DNA from: Butyriboletus loyo
Taxonomy: Eukaryota; Basidiomycota; Agaricomycetes; Boletales; Boletaceae
Assembly: GCA_038093515.1 (NCBI GenBank)
Contig: JBBPSI010000147.1
Location: forward strand, 1 to 63,172
Reading direction: 5' to 3'
Length of the DNA stretch: 63,172 bases
The stretch's first letter is position 1. Each line of letters begins with the position of its first letter. Of the stretch, positions 44,175-56,540 are shown one piece after another. The translations under genes and the position numbers were made by a program. The notes under the pieces are model-generated. The model saw nothing but the letters and a program-made list of their open reading frames with translations. It was not told where the DNA came from and ran no database searches.

Positions 44175-45518
44175 GGAGACTTGGACGACCACTGGCGAGG
44201 GGCGTCTAGGGTAAAACGTCGGTAATAGAGAGGAAGGGTGACTGCGCACCTCTGTATGCTACCCTCCCCGTAAGGGTGAACGTAACCATTTGACGTACCT
44301 TATCACCCCCGAGCCAACATCGCATTCAGCCTGCCTTTCACCCTCCATACAATACACTACTCTGTGCGAGTATGTCGATTATCACCCAGTTACCAAGGTA
44401 TTGTACCCAAAGTGCCGAACTTGCTGGATGGCCAAAGCGCAACCATGACTATCGAGGGTATGCCTCGTACAAACGCCGGAGGGGCGTACAGCACGAGCCT
44501 AAAACGAACGTGAAACACTAATCTGAGTGGGGTATCTGGTGTGTAGCTCACCATGCTGTCTTCTATCTATGGTCAATCAAGGTACCAAAACTGAATGCGA
44601 ACCTGAAGGGACAGTTAATATCAGACGTGGGTCTGGGAAATGTCGTGTAATTTCCGTCCATGTATTGGGGCGGTGTGGTGCCACGTTTTAGTCCAAATGG
44701 TATATGGTAAGTACTTAACTTATCTGAAAGAGCCGACTTTGATGAATGAACAATTGTCGTCGGAGAACAGCCCGCTACGTAGATGGTAGTACATACTCAG
44801 AGTCATATATCACTACATTTCCTTTTGTGGTAACTGCGCCGGCCTTAGCACGTCGCTCCTTCAATCCTTACGCTGCTTCAGTCTGGAGGTAAGCCACAGC
44901 TATCTGTTCCTTATTTTGTCTCTTACAGATCTAAGAGGCAGGATTCACTTCCTCCTCTATTTAGTCAGATTGGGTTCCCGCACAGTTAGTGCCATCGTGG
45001 AGAATGCATGTGACACCGGGTGTATCACCGAGCACGATTTCACAAGCTCGATGGGTACTAGAACGGAGTCGGATCCTGGGTTTGGAGCCAGGGTCAGGGT
45101 GAAGACTGTGCAGGTTGACCGTCGAAAGTGATGATTTGATCGTAATATATGATTTGTACTTGGACGTCATGATTGCAAGGTAACAATGATCATCGAAAGG
45201 TTTTGAACAAGTCGTAAAAGTCGTCAAATGTCGTACAAGAACTCGGACATCACAGTATAGATACGAGACGTCCCGTAAATAAAGCAAATCTGGGGTCTGT
45301 CAAGATAGGCTACATACCAAAGAAAAGTGGGGAAGAGGAATGGAGGAGACAAGGCAGAATGATAGAGAAGCATCAATTAACGTAGGGGCACTTATCAGAC
45401 AACGCAAGAAAGACCTTGAGGTATCAAGTTCGAGGCAAGAGCATCAATAAAAGCACAAGAGCAGATCAACCCTACATCACCACCCGGCATCGTGACAACG
45501 ATCGTGGTCACTCACCGA
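44175..45518. other. Intergenic region
   Basis: No gene supported on either strand. The only oddity is a short match (CGACGGTCAACCTGCAC-like) between 45110 and 42330, too weak to call a repeat. Confidence 0.4.
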
Positions 45519-47913
45519 TCATGGTCGGCGAACCCATCGCCCAAGCCACATTCTCCGAAGCACAGCAGCACAGATGGCGAACGAAACCAAGATAATGTTG
45601 CATGACATGCGCACTACCAACAAGTGTCCACTTCTTTTTGCCGGAGAAGGGTATCTGTTGTTCACTCCGGGACAGAAACCGGTACGAGCCTGAGACTGGT
45701 CTTGACCCTCACGCACGGACGCACCTACGTGTCCATAGGGAAACACCCACCCCATCGCTCTCGCAACGATCGCGCGTGTAATATCCCCCATGGACATAGT
45801 CTCCCAACCCCCAAGAACATCCCTATTCTGGTAGCCCTTGGCGAGGGTCTCGTCGCTATGTAGTTCTGCTGTGTCGGGCGTTGCTTGCTCCTTCGCCTCC
45901 GATCGTCGTCGCTTTAATTCAAATCCGGAAGAGTGGCGAGAGCCGGAGTATTGGGCTCGCTCCAACCCCACCTCTCGACTGGCAGTATCAGCTTCGACCG
46001 CCTCCAGGCGCAGCCTGAACGCTTCAACTTGGGCACGTGTTGCTGCAATAGACTCTTCAAGCGCTCGTAGAGCACCATCTGAATGCGGATCCGATCTTGC
46101 TGAGGCCTTATCGCGAACGATGCCATTCATGCCGCTCGCAAGAGGGTGATGGTCCACGAAAATCGTCTCGTCGCCAATATGCTCGGACACGTCATCAGCG
46201 GGAGAACCGGTAAAAATGGCAGTGACGACTCGTTTTTGCGTCTTTACATTCTTCCTTCGGCTTCCTGTGCTTCCCCGCACACTCGATCCCTTGAGCCGAA
46301 CAGAGTCTCCCCGAGTTTGTCCGTCATCATTTTTCGGGAGAGATGTATCTGGTTCCACAATCAAAGGGGAAGGACTCCGTGGATCTACACTCGTGGAAAC
46401 AGTAATGCGTTTCACTGTCTCCCGCAAACCGAAGTCGGCCTCCCATGCGCGCGCACCTCTCAGCGGGATGCTCGAAGATGACGCCAAGAGCTCCTCAATG
46501 CTAGGCTCCTCCTCTTCATCCCCCACGACTCCAAGCTCGGTACACATATGGGTGTATGGAGGAGGTGGAGTCAACGAGGGTGGTTCTGGAAAGACAACCT
46601 TGGAATTCGCCATGGACGAACGGACGTCGTGGGGTGGCTCATCATGTAGAACGAACAGTAGGTCGGATGGAGACTCTGGCGAACGCCTGGCGTCCGAGAT
46701 GGATTCGAACTCCGGGTCAGTCTCGCTTTCAGACTCGGACTCGCTCCCGTTAACAGACCCTTCCTCGCTGGCAGAACATTCACTCCCACTCGTGCTTGTA
46801 CGCTCCCAGGTTTCGACAAGGCCTCTGACCTTTCCTCTGCGGCGCATACGCATGCACGCGAGGTCCCTGTACCTCTGAGCAGAGGCGTCAGAAACCGAGT
46901 GGGAGCGGTGCAGAGACATGGCCGGAGATGGTGGGAAGGCACCTTCGCCTACGCTGGTGTTGTTGTCAGGAAGTAAGCGGATGTCGTCAACAGATACAGA
47001 AGCACCGCGGACGCTGTTGAATGGGGTGGAAGAGCGAGCGGACCGGGAATAAATGTCATTTGAGTTGTCAGAGATCTCGTGCGAGTGATATGAGTCGACG
47101 TAGATGCGTCCGCGGACAACGTCAGCACGGAGAATGCGCGAACGCTCAAGGAGCTGAGCGCGATGCACATCAGAGAGGGACGTTCTATACATGCGTAATG
47201 GAAATCAGCAGAGGACGCAACGCAGCAACCAGACATGTGACGTACGCAGCAAGATCCGCATCTGTGAGCCGCAGTAACTCGCGGCCTGTAAGACCGCGTG
47301 TGCGGACACACTCAAGTATGTCCACGAGGGGGTCGTCTTTATTCCTGTCAGTGTCGTTGCCCGACCTGAGGGCCGTCTCGAGATAGGTAGCGAGTTCGTC
47401 TGTGCTCCATTGCTTGGGGTTAGGAGGCAAGCCAGCATACAGCTCTGGCGCGGAGTCCTGGCCGTGACTATAATTGTGTTTCTGATCGTAGCTGTGATTC
47501 CCTGTGATAGCCGTGGTGGCGCTGCCCGATGGCATCGTCTCTGCCCTCCGCACTCGGTGCGTGAGTTTAGGCTCATCTGCAGGCTTCAACGACACAGATT
47601 GGTTACGTGGTGAGGCAATGACGATTGACGGTGGGGCCGGCAATGGCGTAGGGACAGCGCGCACTGCGCCATGCACTTTTGCCTCGACCGCCGACAACGA
47701 AGACGAATGGCGGTGCCGCACCCCCGTCCCTGTCGGTATCCGGGGAGAAGGGACATAATGGTGCCTGGTATGGTGTGCAGAGTGTGGTGAGGAGTTCGAG
47801 CGGGACAGTAACGCAGAGGACGTCGTCTTGATTGCGTACGGATGAGCATTTGGCTGGATGAATGGTGGGTGTTTCTTGGTGGGTTCCGCTGGCGAAATTG
47901 GCCGGCTCGCCAT
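45519..47913 (-). CDS. SAM-like domain protein with C-terminal membrane anchor
   Basis: Two exons (47246-47913 and 45519-47184) give about 777 aa. The N-terminus (MASRPISPAEPTKK) is disordered. A SAM-like domain spans the intron: QWSTDELATYLETALRSG, then DPLVDILECV and GLTGRELLRLTDADLAA joined to TSLSDVHRAQLLERSRIL. A long Ser/Glu-rich disordered region follows. Then comes a probable coiled coil (ALRALEESIAATRAQVEAFR, then LRLEAVEAD). The C-terminus has a hydrophobic stretch (MSCNIILVSFAICAAVL) with flanking Arg, consistent with a tail anchor. Function unknown; adaptor or tether at a membrane is inferred. A GTGAGT donor just after the stop leaves open an alternative last exon. Confidence 0.65.
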
Positions 47914-48363
47914 CGTTGCTAGTCAATAATTCGACCCCAGTCAGTCAGTCAGTCAGTCAATGGATCAGGTAAGGACAGAGCAGCGAACGGGCGGTGAGCA
48001 CGCTGCACAAAGGCTCATAATCACCGTGGGACACTACAACACTTATACAACCTCCGCGCGTTGTGTCATGTCAATCATCTCCTTGCACCATTATCTGTGA
48101 GTGTTAAGGTGCTGTGTCCTTGTCGAAAGAACGAACGATACTGATGCGCATATAAGTTAATCTTTTTACATATTTACATGCCGGGCATTACCTTGCAGCA
48201 TTAATTGCTTTGCTTGACAAGGCCCCCCATAATCGTGGTTCCAAGTTTTTTGTGAATATCTCTGTTCACTGCAGACACCTCTCAGCTTCATCATCCACAC
48301 ACATTATCCACAGATTCTCATTTAGCGTTGCACACGTTCGGACAAGTTGGTTAGGACAATCGT
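47914..48363. other. Divergent promoter region with AGTC repeat
   Basis: It lies between two divergent genes. A tetranucleotide repeat (AGTC, about five units) spans 47939-47959. No gene seen. Confidence 0.5.
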
Positions 48364-50244
48364 ATGTCTCGGCGCAAACAACAGCCATCAAGTTCGTCAC
48401 CGGCCAAACGGCGACGTGGGGACAATGTCCCGGCATTTGGTGCGCCCACGGAGGACGACGCTTCTCTGTTGCAGCCAAGCCATTTTCCCTCGGCGACAGT
48501 TCTGTCAACTCGTATCCTCCCTCAGAAGGCCGCCGTACCGTTGCTATCATCCCTCGCAGCTCGTTGCTTCGTGACGCACGTTCGAGCACTCTCAGAGAAC
48601 GAACAAATATGGGATCGATCCAAACATTATCTAAAGCGTTTACCCGACTCATTAGTACCAAGATTGTTTTCCATGTTGCGATCCAGCTGCCCAACGCTTT
48701 TGTCGCATGGACTGATTGTTTTGGTAGGATTCCAAGTATTGGTCGACCGTGTCTTGTCCAATCTGACATACACTAAAGTATTTCTTGCGTGGGCCATCCC
48801 TTGTGCTCTCCAGCGATTTACCTGGTGTTCAACGACAAACGATCGCTTCTGTTGTAAACAACACGGCGCTCAGAGAACTTCATTTGATCGGTTTCGACAA
48901 GTTTGCCGATTCGCACTTTGCGTCCATATTACCTTCTCTTCCACGTCTCCGCATTCTGGTGCTTCGGTGCGGTAAATAGTTTTCTCCGTATTGCTCTCTA
49001 ACGCGATCCCAGTGGTTGTTCCAAAGTCGGCGCGAGGACCGCAGAAGTGATTGGTAATTCATGTTCGTCCTTGTCTACCCTCAACCTCAACTATACATCT
49101 GTCCCACCCGCATCTCTCCTCGGACCGTTGACCTCTTGCACCAACTTGGAAGTACTAAAGATGGCAGGCATACCGAATTGGGTGAGTAAACATTACTGTC
49201 GATACCAATCGCATCGCCGATCCCTACAACGGCTCTATCCAGACCGATAGCACCTTTGCAAAACTTCTCGTCGGACTCGCACAACAACCTGACACGACCC
49301 TACTCCACATTAGAAACCTCAAGTTCCGCCAGCTCAGTCTCTCCGAAGCCTCAATTTACGCTTTCACTGTGCGCTGCCCAAACCTGACACACCTGGACGT
49401 CTCATTTACGCGCCTTCGCCGTCTTCCAGTATCAACAGTCACCCCTGCGCCTGCTTTAGAAAAGTTATCACTCACGTCGACGGCGCTGTCAAGTATAGAT
49501 ATCGTTTCACTGGTCAGCGTCTTGCCGAACTTACGGACGCTTTACTTGGGTGCCATCGGCAACATATTCACCATGACTATGACGGACGACACGCTCATAT
49601 CGCTCACGGTCGTTATGGAAAACCTTGAACACCTCGAGAAGTTCAGCCTCGTTGGGAATACCAAATTAGGACTCACGACTCACCATGACGGACATGGCGC
49701 ACTCGCCGACGTCATTTATCGAGTAGGACGAAAATGCAAGGCACGTCCCACCGTACCTTGCGCATGACCGACTGAACGTACCCATGTATGACTTTGGAAT
49801 ATTAGTACCTCAACTTGTCAGGGATACCGTATCTGCGATCACAAGACCTATTCGGGCTGGGGACGGTCCATGACAGTCCACCCAGAGTCGAAGAACTTGT
49901 GCTCAACAACACTGGAATCGACGATGATGCAGCGCCATTTCTGGCGTGCTGTTCGTCGCTCGTCGTACTTGAAGTCGCAGGCACCAAATTGACAAGTCCG
50001 TCTTGCATGACTACTTGTCATCGAGTGGTATGTGCTAAAAGGCCATTTCTCCTATAGGTAACGGGCTGTTCCCAATTATCGATGCCTGTTTGAATCTGGA
50101 GAAGCTGGACCTGACAAGCTGTCGTGGGATCAAAGTGGCTGACCGCCGTCGATTCTTTGAAGTAATTCCACAGTGCAAATGGTGGCCGTCTTGTGCTGAT
50201 GGATAAATTGACAGGTATGGGAGAATGAACGGAAGAATGCCTGA
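48364..50244 (+). CDS. Leucine-rich repeat protein (RNI-like)
   Basis: Several exons; start MSRRKQQPSSSSPAKRRRG. After a helical N-terminus (LPDSLVPRLFSMLRSSCPTL) come LRRs: TALRELHLIGFDKFADSHFA, LPRLRILVLRC, CSSLSTLNLNYTSVPP, CTNLEVLKMAGI, CPNLTHLDVSFTRL, LEKLSLTSTAL, LPNLRTLYLGAI, VEELVLNNTGIDDDAAPF and LNLEKLDLTSCRGI. It ends VWENERKNA. The repeat type resembles ribonuclease-inhibitor/AMN1-like LRRs found in F-box or RAD7-like proteins, but I see no F-box. Splice junctions at about 48725, 49015, 49185 and 50200 fit the frames. The role is probably protein binding. Confidence 0.75.
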
Positions 50245-51419
50245 CACGTACCAACCTCGACCCTCATGAACTCCAGCGATTGTATGGGTTCCGATAGTTC
50301 AAGTAAAGTCACACCTTTAATTTATTCAATTTCGTCATGTTCATACAACGGCCCGATGCTCGGCGCTCAAAAGCAGAACGTCGATACGACGAGGACTGAC
50401 CATGCATAACCCTTCTACTTTGTAGACTGGTTTCTGACGCTAACCGAGTGTAGCCGAGTGCTACAGACTGCTAGCCGTTGGTTCCGACCAGTAACCGTTT
50501 CACTGATGGCACTTACGATACCGTGAAATTAAGCCCTGCGTTTCAACAGCTCAAGGGCAAAATATGATTGTGGCTGGTACAGCAATTAGGCGAATTTGCA
50601 ATCGATGATACGGTTGGAAAAAAAAAAGAGCCGCCAGCCATCCACGAGGTACATATGCGGAATAAGTGCTGACGTGGTCACCGTCTAGATCGGCCTCGCA
50701 GGCACTTTTACAGTCGGCGGCGTCACCGGTGGCGTTGGATGGCCCTTGAAGCGGCGTGGGACCTGCCGGGAGGGTCTCAGGACCCGAACCCCCCGACGGG
50801 ACAGTCGGCGATGGCACAAGCTTGAAGCAAGGTTGCTCGTGACGATGCTCAGATCGGCAAGTTGACTCCGTTGGCGACGGAGACTGATCGAACAAAGTGC
50901 AGGTGCACTGGCGCGTGAGCAACTCGATCGACGTTCGATGGAGTTGCATGTACATGCAGAGAACGAACCATCGTCGTAATCGACCCCAGAGTCCGCTCGA
51001 GTGTAAACTCGGCCAGAGTGGCAGGGCCGACGATCTGTCCTGATGCAAGAGTATGCGCTACGGGCAAAGGAGAATGCTTACTACTACTGTCCCGTTGGGA
51101 AAGATCGTCCGTACTTTGCGGACCACTGCATCCAGCTAGTACCGGGACTTTTTAAATCATGAACTCTTCCATCCAGCTGCCAGTTATCTTTAGGGAAAAA
51201 GGCAGTGCGACGTTGGTATTCTTTGGACAATATGATACATTAGGAACTCGTGTGTAGGTCTAACAAGACGATGATCTGATTGTCAGGGCAGCTCCATGAT
51301 GCTCGCTGACCCGCTCAAGCTTAAATAAGTCACTCGGGTGAAGAACCAACAACAAAAAAATCGGACTGTCCGCCCACGGAAGACCGGATCCGGTAAATAT
51401 ACCTGCCACATACATCGGA
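50245..51419. other. Intergenic region with a dispersed repeat
   Basis: A minus-strand open frame at 50551-51067 (Cys- and Pro-containing) has no recognised domain and is not called. A repeat shared with 55.7 kb lies at 50451-50510 and is listed separately. Confidence 0.4.
50451..50510 (+). repeat. Dispersed repeat, copy a
   Basis: About 60 bp (TAGCCGAGTGCTACAGACTG, then CCGTTGGTTCCGACCAG and CCGTTTCACTGAT) match 55691-55760 in the opposite orientation with about 80 percent identity by eye. Probably a relic of a low-copy transposable element. Confidence 0.55.
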
Positions 51420-53482
51420 TCACAGTTCCTCCGCAGACTTACTCTCTGTGGGTGCAGGCCCAGGCGCACCCAGGGATTCCTCGGTATAACTTTCCCCTCC
51501 ATCATAATCATGTTCCGCATGCAGAACACCTCCGGCGTTCGAGCCGCCATTCTGAATCGAGCCAAGGAACGAATGTCTAGGTTCCACCGAACGTGGGGGC
51601 CAACCCTCTGGCGCTTTCTCGAGCTGACGCTTACTCGACCTGTGGTGCCCATTCGTTTGTCCGTTTACGCCCTCATAGTCATGCTTGTAGTCGCGCGGTA
51701 TTGAAGTCGATTGTTTTTCTAGCTGAGCGGAATGAGAAACAGTATATCAGTGGCAGGGAACAAGCATAAGAAATCGAGGCCAAATGAAAAATACAACACT
51801 TACCGCGTATCCGTTCTTCCCAATGACGGGTTCCGAATTCTTTCCCGGGTGCGAGTATGAAGGTGGCTCTTCTTCATCGACGACAGCGTCTTGATAGACG
51901 TCATCGTCCTCTTCACCGTCCTGCTCTTCTTCAATGCTCGATCCTTCGTCGTCACCCTCTTCATCGTCCTCGCTAACATAGCCGACAGAACGTACGGCCG
52001 CTTGGACTGGTCCCCCACGATCCATTTGTTCACTCGCAACGAGGTATCTCGCGCAGAGCATCCTGATGTCGTTCCACCATTCCATCATGTCCTCACGGCT
52101 GCGTGTCCTGAAACTCCAAGCATGCTGACTGGTCGCAATTAATTTAAAGCTTCCAGTGTGGGAACCGGTACCGTCTTTCCTCCCTTCAATATGGAACTTG
52201 TGGGATCTCGACGAGACAGAGGAAGGTGGTCCAAGCGTGCAGGCAGGAAGGAAGAGGGAGAAGACAGGAAGATGGCTTCCGAGATGTTCCGGATCAGAGG
52301 AAGCGTATTCGTGAAGGAAGCCAGCAGGGGTGAGCACATAATATGCCTCTCGGTACGTTCGTGTGAACCGTTTCTTGCGCTCAAGCAAGCCGGTATGTAC
52401 GGCGATGACACACGGATCGTCTTTGGAAGGATAGATGACTGTCTCTGGATTTCTCAGGGGCGTCTCTGGATCGAGGAGATGATCTGAACGGGCGGAAAAA
52501 GAAATCCATTCCCGATCTGGAGAAAGGGAAGACATTGCTTCCCCAAGAACGCGCCAAGTGTCTTGGACAGAGGATGACATGCGGGAGTGCCACTCGTCGT
52601 AGGTCTGCCACGCAGACTGGATGGCACGAACAATTCCATCTTCAAAATGGGCAGAATTCTGTTGCATAATTATTATAGACTTTTGGAGAGCGTTTTCTTC
52701 GTGTACTTGTTTCTGGAGTTGACGAGCAACGGCCACATTTGCAACAAACCTGAAAAGGGTGAGGGGCACATAGGAAGACGGCAAGGGCAAAGACAAACGG
52801 GTCTGATTTTGCGGTAACGCTCATCGGCGTGTTCTTGAAGATGCTTATGCTGGAAGCGAGGTCCCCTATCATTTTGCCGGAGAGCTCACGCTCTTTAGCA
52901 ACACTTGTAGCGAGCTTGCCAGTGTCGTTTTGAACATTCTATGGAGATTCAGAAATAAACACGTTGAAAGTGTAGGAATCCCACCTTGATATGTGCTTTG
53001 ATCTCTGTTCTGAGTTTCTGAAGATGCTGTACAATCGAGCTGTCGATGGTACGACCAAGGTTGGCGTGTTGGTCAGCAATGACCCTAGTCTTATCACGTA
53101 TGCTATAAAATACATCCTACATCGCACATCACACATCGCAGTGAGTTGTGGGATAGAACGGAGTGACACATGCCTGCAGGCCACCCTCTCCGAGAAACTG
53201 ATTTCCTGCCCTGAAGGGCACTTGTATTACCGCTCTAAGCTTGGTATATTCGCGTGCAATGTTATTCTGAATGTCTGCAAGACCTTCAAAGTAGGCTATG
53301 AGCTGTTTCACGATAGCTTTCCAAGCGACGAAACGCTCGATGAGGACGTCGGATGGTTTGAGGTCTTGTGGAGCCACGTTTTTCTTGATGAGGGACTGCG
53401 AACGGGAGATTGTACTTCCATGTTTCGATGTACGCGAGACCGTTGTCGCACGAGATACCGACGCTGTTTCGTTGTAGCTCAT
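51420..53482 (-). CDS. SLM1-like BAR/PH-domain protein
   Basis: Multi-exon gene starting MSYNETASVSR at 53482. The first exon gives PSDVLIERFVAWKAIVKQLI, then AYFEGLADIQNNIAREYTKL, the start of the F-BAR-like region of yeast Slm1/Slm2. Further exons add RDKTRVIADQHANLGRTI and KMIGDLASSISIFKN. The main exon has VARQLQKQVHEENALQKSII and a PH domain (IAVHTGLLERKKRFTRTYRE, AYYVLTPAGFLHEY, then HAWSFRTRSREDMMEWW). An acidic tail with GYVSEDDEEGDDE follows, and the last exon ends in APTESKSAEEL. In yeast these proteins bind PI(4,5)P2 at eisosomes and act in TORC2 and calcineurin signalling. A frame on the + strand at 51510 is a shadow of the last exon. Confidence 0.85.
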
Positions 53483-53655
53483 CGTTCTTGACTGACAAGC
53501 GAAACCAACTGCTGACGTCATAACAATGTGACTGTGACATGTCACACTTCCAACCACGTGACTAAATTATTTGGTCACATAATTGGTTTCACGCGCACTG
53601 CGCAGGCTTTTCCATCCTCCGTCAGACAGTCCTTAGGCACTTTCTCGTTACAGAC
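53483..53655. promoter_or_regulatory. Compact bidirectional promoter (SLM1-like / PHO88)
   Basis: Only 173 bp separate the two divergent start codons. The region holds a perfect CRE/ATF site TGACGTCA at 53513-53520, an E-box CACGTG at 53555-53560 (the core bound by Pho4-type bHLH factors in yeast) and an ATTGG (CCAAT) box near 53582. Whether these sites are used is inference. Confidence 0.6.
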
Positions 53656-54541
53656 ATGAACGCCGGCGTGCAAAACATCATGATTTCCCTCGGGGCCATG
53701 CAGCGTATGCTACTTTCCTTGTTTTTCTCGCGCGGTCTGTTAATCTCTCTTTTTTACACCAGTCGCCCGCAGGATCCCGTTCGACAACCCGGTCATTCTC
53801 AACTATGTCCGACTTGGTTATGTTCTCAGCCAGGTCATCATTATTGGCACATACTTTTTTGTCTCATACAAGGTCCTCTCTTCTTCGACTTTTTGTCTGT
53901 AACCCTTGGAGCTGACAAGTACACGTCATCACTCAGGTCAAGCAAAAGAACGACCAAACAGTCCTCAAATATGGTATGTCACTTCTTCCGAGTTTGAGCC
54001 GTTCTCATGTTTTCTACCCCAGTTGACACACCCAGCCCGATGGTCAGCCTCCGAGAGCTTTCCATTCTCTTTCTCGCTCACCCATTCTTGTAGTCGTCTG
54101 ACTCTGGTGGACTCATCACAAGCACTGTTAGAGACTATGATCTTTCCGAGACTTCAAAACTGGTATGTATACCACTGGATTGAACCTCTTTCCATGCTGA
54201 TTTCATATACTCTAGCTCCGTGGCGCGTACTTTGGTGTCGCCATGATGGCCTTCTTCCATATCTACATGAAGTACACTCAGCCTCTCTTTATCCAAGCCC
54301 TCATGGGCCTGAAGAACCTGTATGACGCAAAAGTCGTTGCTATTCATGTACTTGGGAAAGCAGCCGAGGGTGACCTTAAAAGACCATTCACAACTGCCTC
54401 GATGTTCGGTGGTACGTCCACCCATTTCCTTCAACGTGCACTCGATTAAAATGCTTGTGTACAGCTGCTGCTGGGCCACGGACCGACGCTGCAGCTGTTG
54501 CAGAGGCAGAAAAGAAGATTGGAGCCAAGAAGGAGGAGTAG
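53656..54541 (+). CDS. PHO88: PHO88/SND3 ER membrane protein
   Basis: Seven short exons with consistent phases. Reading through the introns gives MNAGVQNIMISLGAMQ, then ARRIPFDNPVILNYVRLGYV, then a membrane helix (LSQVIIIGTYFFVSYK), VKQKNDQTVLKY, and STVRDYDLSETSKL. A second helical segment follows (RGAYFGVAMMAFFHIYMKYT), then QPLFIQALMGLKNLYDAKVV and GDLKRPF, with a basic C-terminus ending KKIGAKKEE. This matches yeast Pho88/Snd3 in order and length. The protein is in the ER and supports SRP-independent protein targeting; it was first described for phosphate uptake. Confidence 0.92.
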
Positions 54542-55295
54542 ATGTATCGTGTTGTTCTTGCTTTGACGGATGGATGCCATGCCTGATATTGCGTTCCCTC
54601 GCCGGAGTTACATCAGTATCTTCATATATCTATCTGAATAATCTGATACCCCGGCAGTGTGGTGGTAAGCAAACGCCAGTCAACAACATTTTTCCAAGTA
54701 TACTATGATAGGATATATATAACCCGCTAGGTCTGATAAAAACGCCATGTTTCTAATTTTACGACGCCGGAACGCTAGTGAAATCATTCCGTGACTTACT
54801 ACAAGGCGAGGTGAACTCCGGATTTTTCGAGTCACTCGGGCCACTAAACAACTGGTCCGGGTCTCGGTCAAATCACACTTGTACGTGAACCTGCTTGTCA
54901 TTCCTATTTTCTGAGTTGTGTCCTTCTATGCACTACCAACAGACTCCTTCCATGTTATATTTTACTTACTTTTTAAAAAGATTATTTTAGACAAGCGTTG
55001 GTATCATTATGCGGCTGCCTAGACTAGTCCTACACAATAGTGGTTATCTCTGATAACCGGTCTGAGGGGAAATGCTTTTGCATGGTAGGGGGTGTGGGAC
55101 TCAATGAGGTAGCCTCAGTGGTGGTGGAGGGCCTGGGCAGCATAATACCCACTAAAACCTCACCCAGTTTGGAGGGAGGTGGCGTTGGTCTGGTATGAGA
55201 GGCAACCAGGTATTACTCACTCATTGCTTTAGTTGAGGTTTTTGCATTTTGTTGGTTGATGTGCAGGCGGGTGTTTATGCCATTGAGCCAGCGAG

Positions 55296-55660
55296 TTTCG
55301 ATGGCTCATGTGGTCAGGGTCTGATCCCGGATGACATGCTCGCAGTGGAGTACCCATATGAGGTGCGTGGATTTGGACAGAAGTGTCTGTTGCAAGCGTG
55401 CTCCGGCGTGCAGTGTGGGGGACTGGTTGTTCTGTTGCTGTGGTTGTGGGGCGAGGTGCGAGGTGTGTTCCTGGACCGCGAGTCGGGTTAGTTCTATGTA
55501 ATGTGCAACAGCCGTGGGTATCAGGGTTGTTTTCATGAAGGAGATGTGGTAGTATGCGGTCGCTTGTGTGATCGTACTCAGTTTTGCCCCAGAGAGGGTG
55601 AAGTTGGCAGGTATGTCGGTACTGATGTTGGTTGGGTTGAGTTCCCGTGCCCCTACTAAA
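55296..55660 (-). mobile_element. Degenerate retroelement-like coding relic
   Basis: The minus strand reads IPANFTLSGAKLSTITQATA, then YYHI, a gap, RLAVQEHTSHL, and later HLIWVLHCEHVIRDQ. From memory of the family, the GAKLS.(M/I)TQ..AY..I pattern resembles a segment seen in basidiomycete retrotransposon-type proteins with RNase H-like domains. It is short, has lost the continuation and is not coding. Confidence 0.3.
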
Positions 55661-55690
55661 CCGTTTAGACTTGAAAATCGCGCGGCCGCC

Positions 55691-55760
55691 GATCAGTGAA
55701 ATGGTCGGTGGTCAGAACCAACGGCTGGCAGTCTGTAGTAGTCCGTAGCACATGGCTACG
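55691..55760 (-). repeat. Dispersed repeat, copy b
   Basis: Inverted match to 50451-50510 (CAGTGAAATGGTCGGTGGTC, AACCAACGGCTGGCAGTCTG, then CCGTAGCACATGGCTACG). Confidence 0.55.
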
Positions 55761-56540
55761 TTCGGGAATCATCGGGAACCAGCAACTGTTTTACTGATGA
55801 GCCAGTGGAAGATGATCGTCTCCCCGAAGAAACACGCTCGGAACCCGTCGAAGCGATCTGGGAGGAGCATGCGGTTTGGCACCAACTTGCCATCTGAATT
55901 TGAGGCGCCATTTTATATCACCAACGGAGCAGCCACAATATTCGATTGATCCACGGCATTTGTTGTTCAAACGGAGTCCGGCCGTCATGTTCACCACAAT
56001 ACTTGACTACGTAGTATTTATCCTTACATGTCACTCCACTCGACACGATGGCTTGTTGTTTACCTGGAATGGAAAGTGAAGACACTCTGGACGACATTAT
56101 TGTTCGCCTCCTTCTAGGGTTACTGTGGTACCGCGGGCGATGCACGACTGGCGGCCCGCATTTACTTGTGCCGCCAGCGTAAGATACCTGTAACGTGTAC
56201 TTCTGGTTTGGTAGAATAGTTAGCGTAAGTAGTTGTCAGAGTCTAACGACCGGGCCTCTGATCTGTCTACTGGCGAGCAAGGTCGTCGTTCATTCAAAAC
56301 GAGCGCGACCGCCACAGGCCCATGGCGGTACGGCCAATGGGAGCACCCACCGCTTTGTAAGTTTCTTCAAGATAAATGAGAAGCTAATATGGCCCTATGA
56401 GGGAACCTCAAATAGCTGAGACCAATGAAGGTGCACATCTCTTGGTTGTACCTGAGTTGGCACACATGAAATTTATATCTAGGGTGCAATAGCGGGAGTC
56501 GCGTGCGTTAACAGCATCCACGTGGAGCAACGCCCATCTT

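Larger units (their letters stand above)
54542..56540. other. Gene-poor region with transposon relics
   Basis: 2 kb without a credible gene. It holds the degenerate retroelement-like segment (55296-55660) and the second copy of the dispersed repeat, both listed separately. The rest shows nothing recognisable. Confidence 0.45.

Noticed and set aside
42330..45130. Possible repeat pair around CGACGGTCAACCTGCAC-like words
   Set aside because: The match is short and interrupted; not above what chance could give.
50551..51048. Minus-strand frame of 165 codons with several cysteines
   Set aside because: No signal peptide, no domain and no convincing start; the frame runs through a poly-T tract. 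Left unannotated.
51510..51704. Small + strand frame with a hydrophobic C-terminus
   Set aside because: It is antisense to the last exon of the SLM1-like gene, whose frame and splice phase fit the gene.
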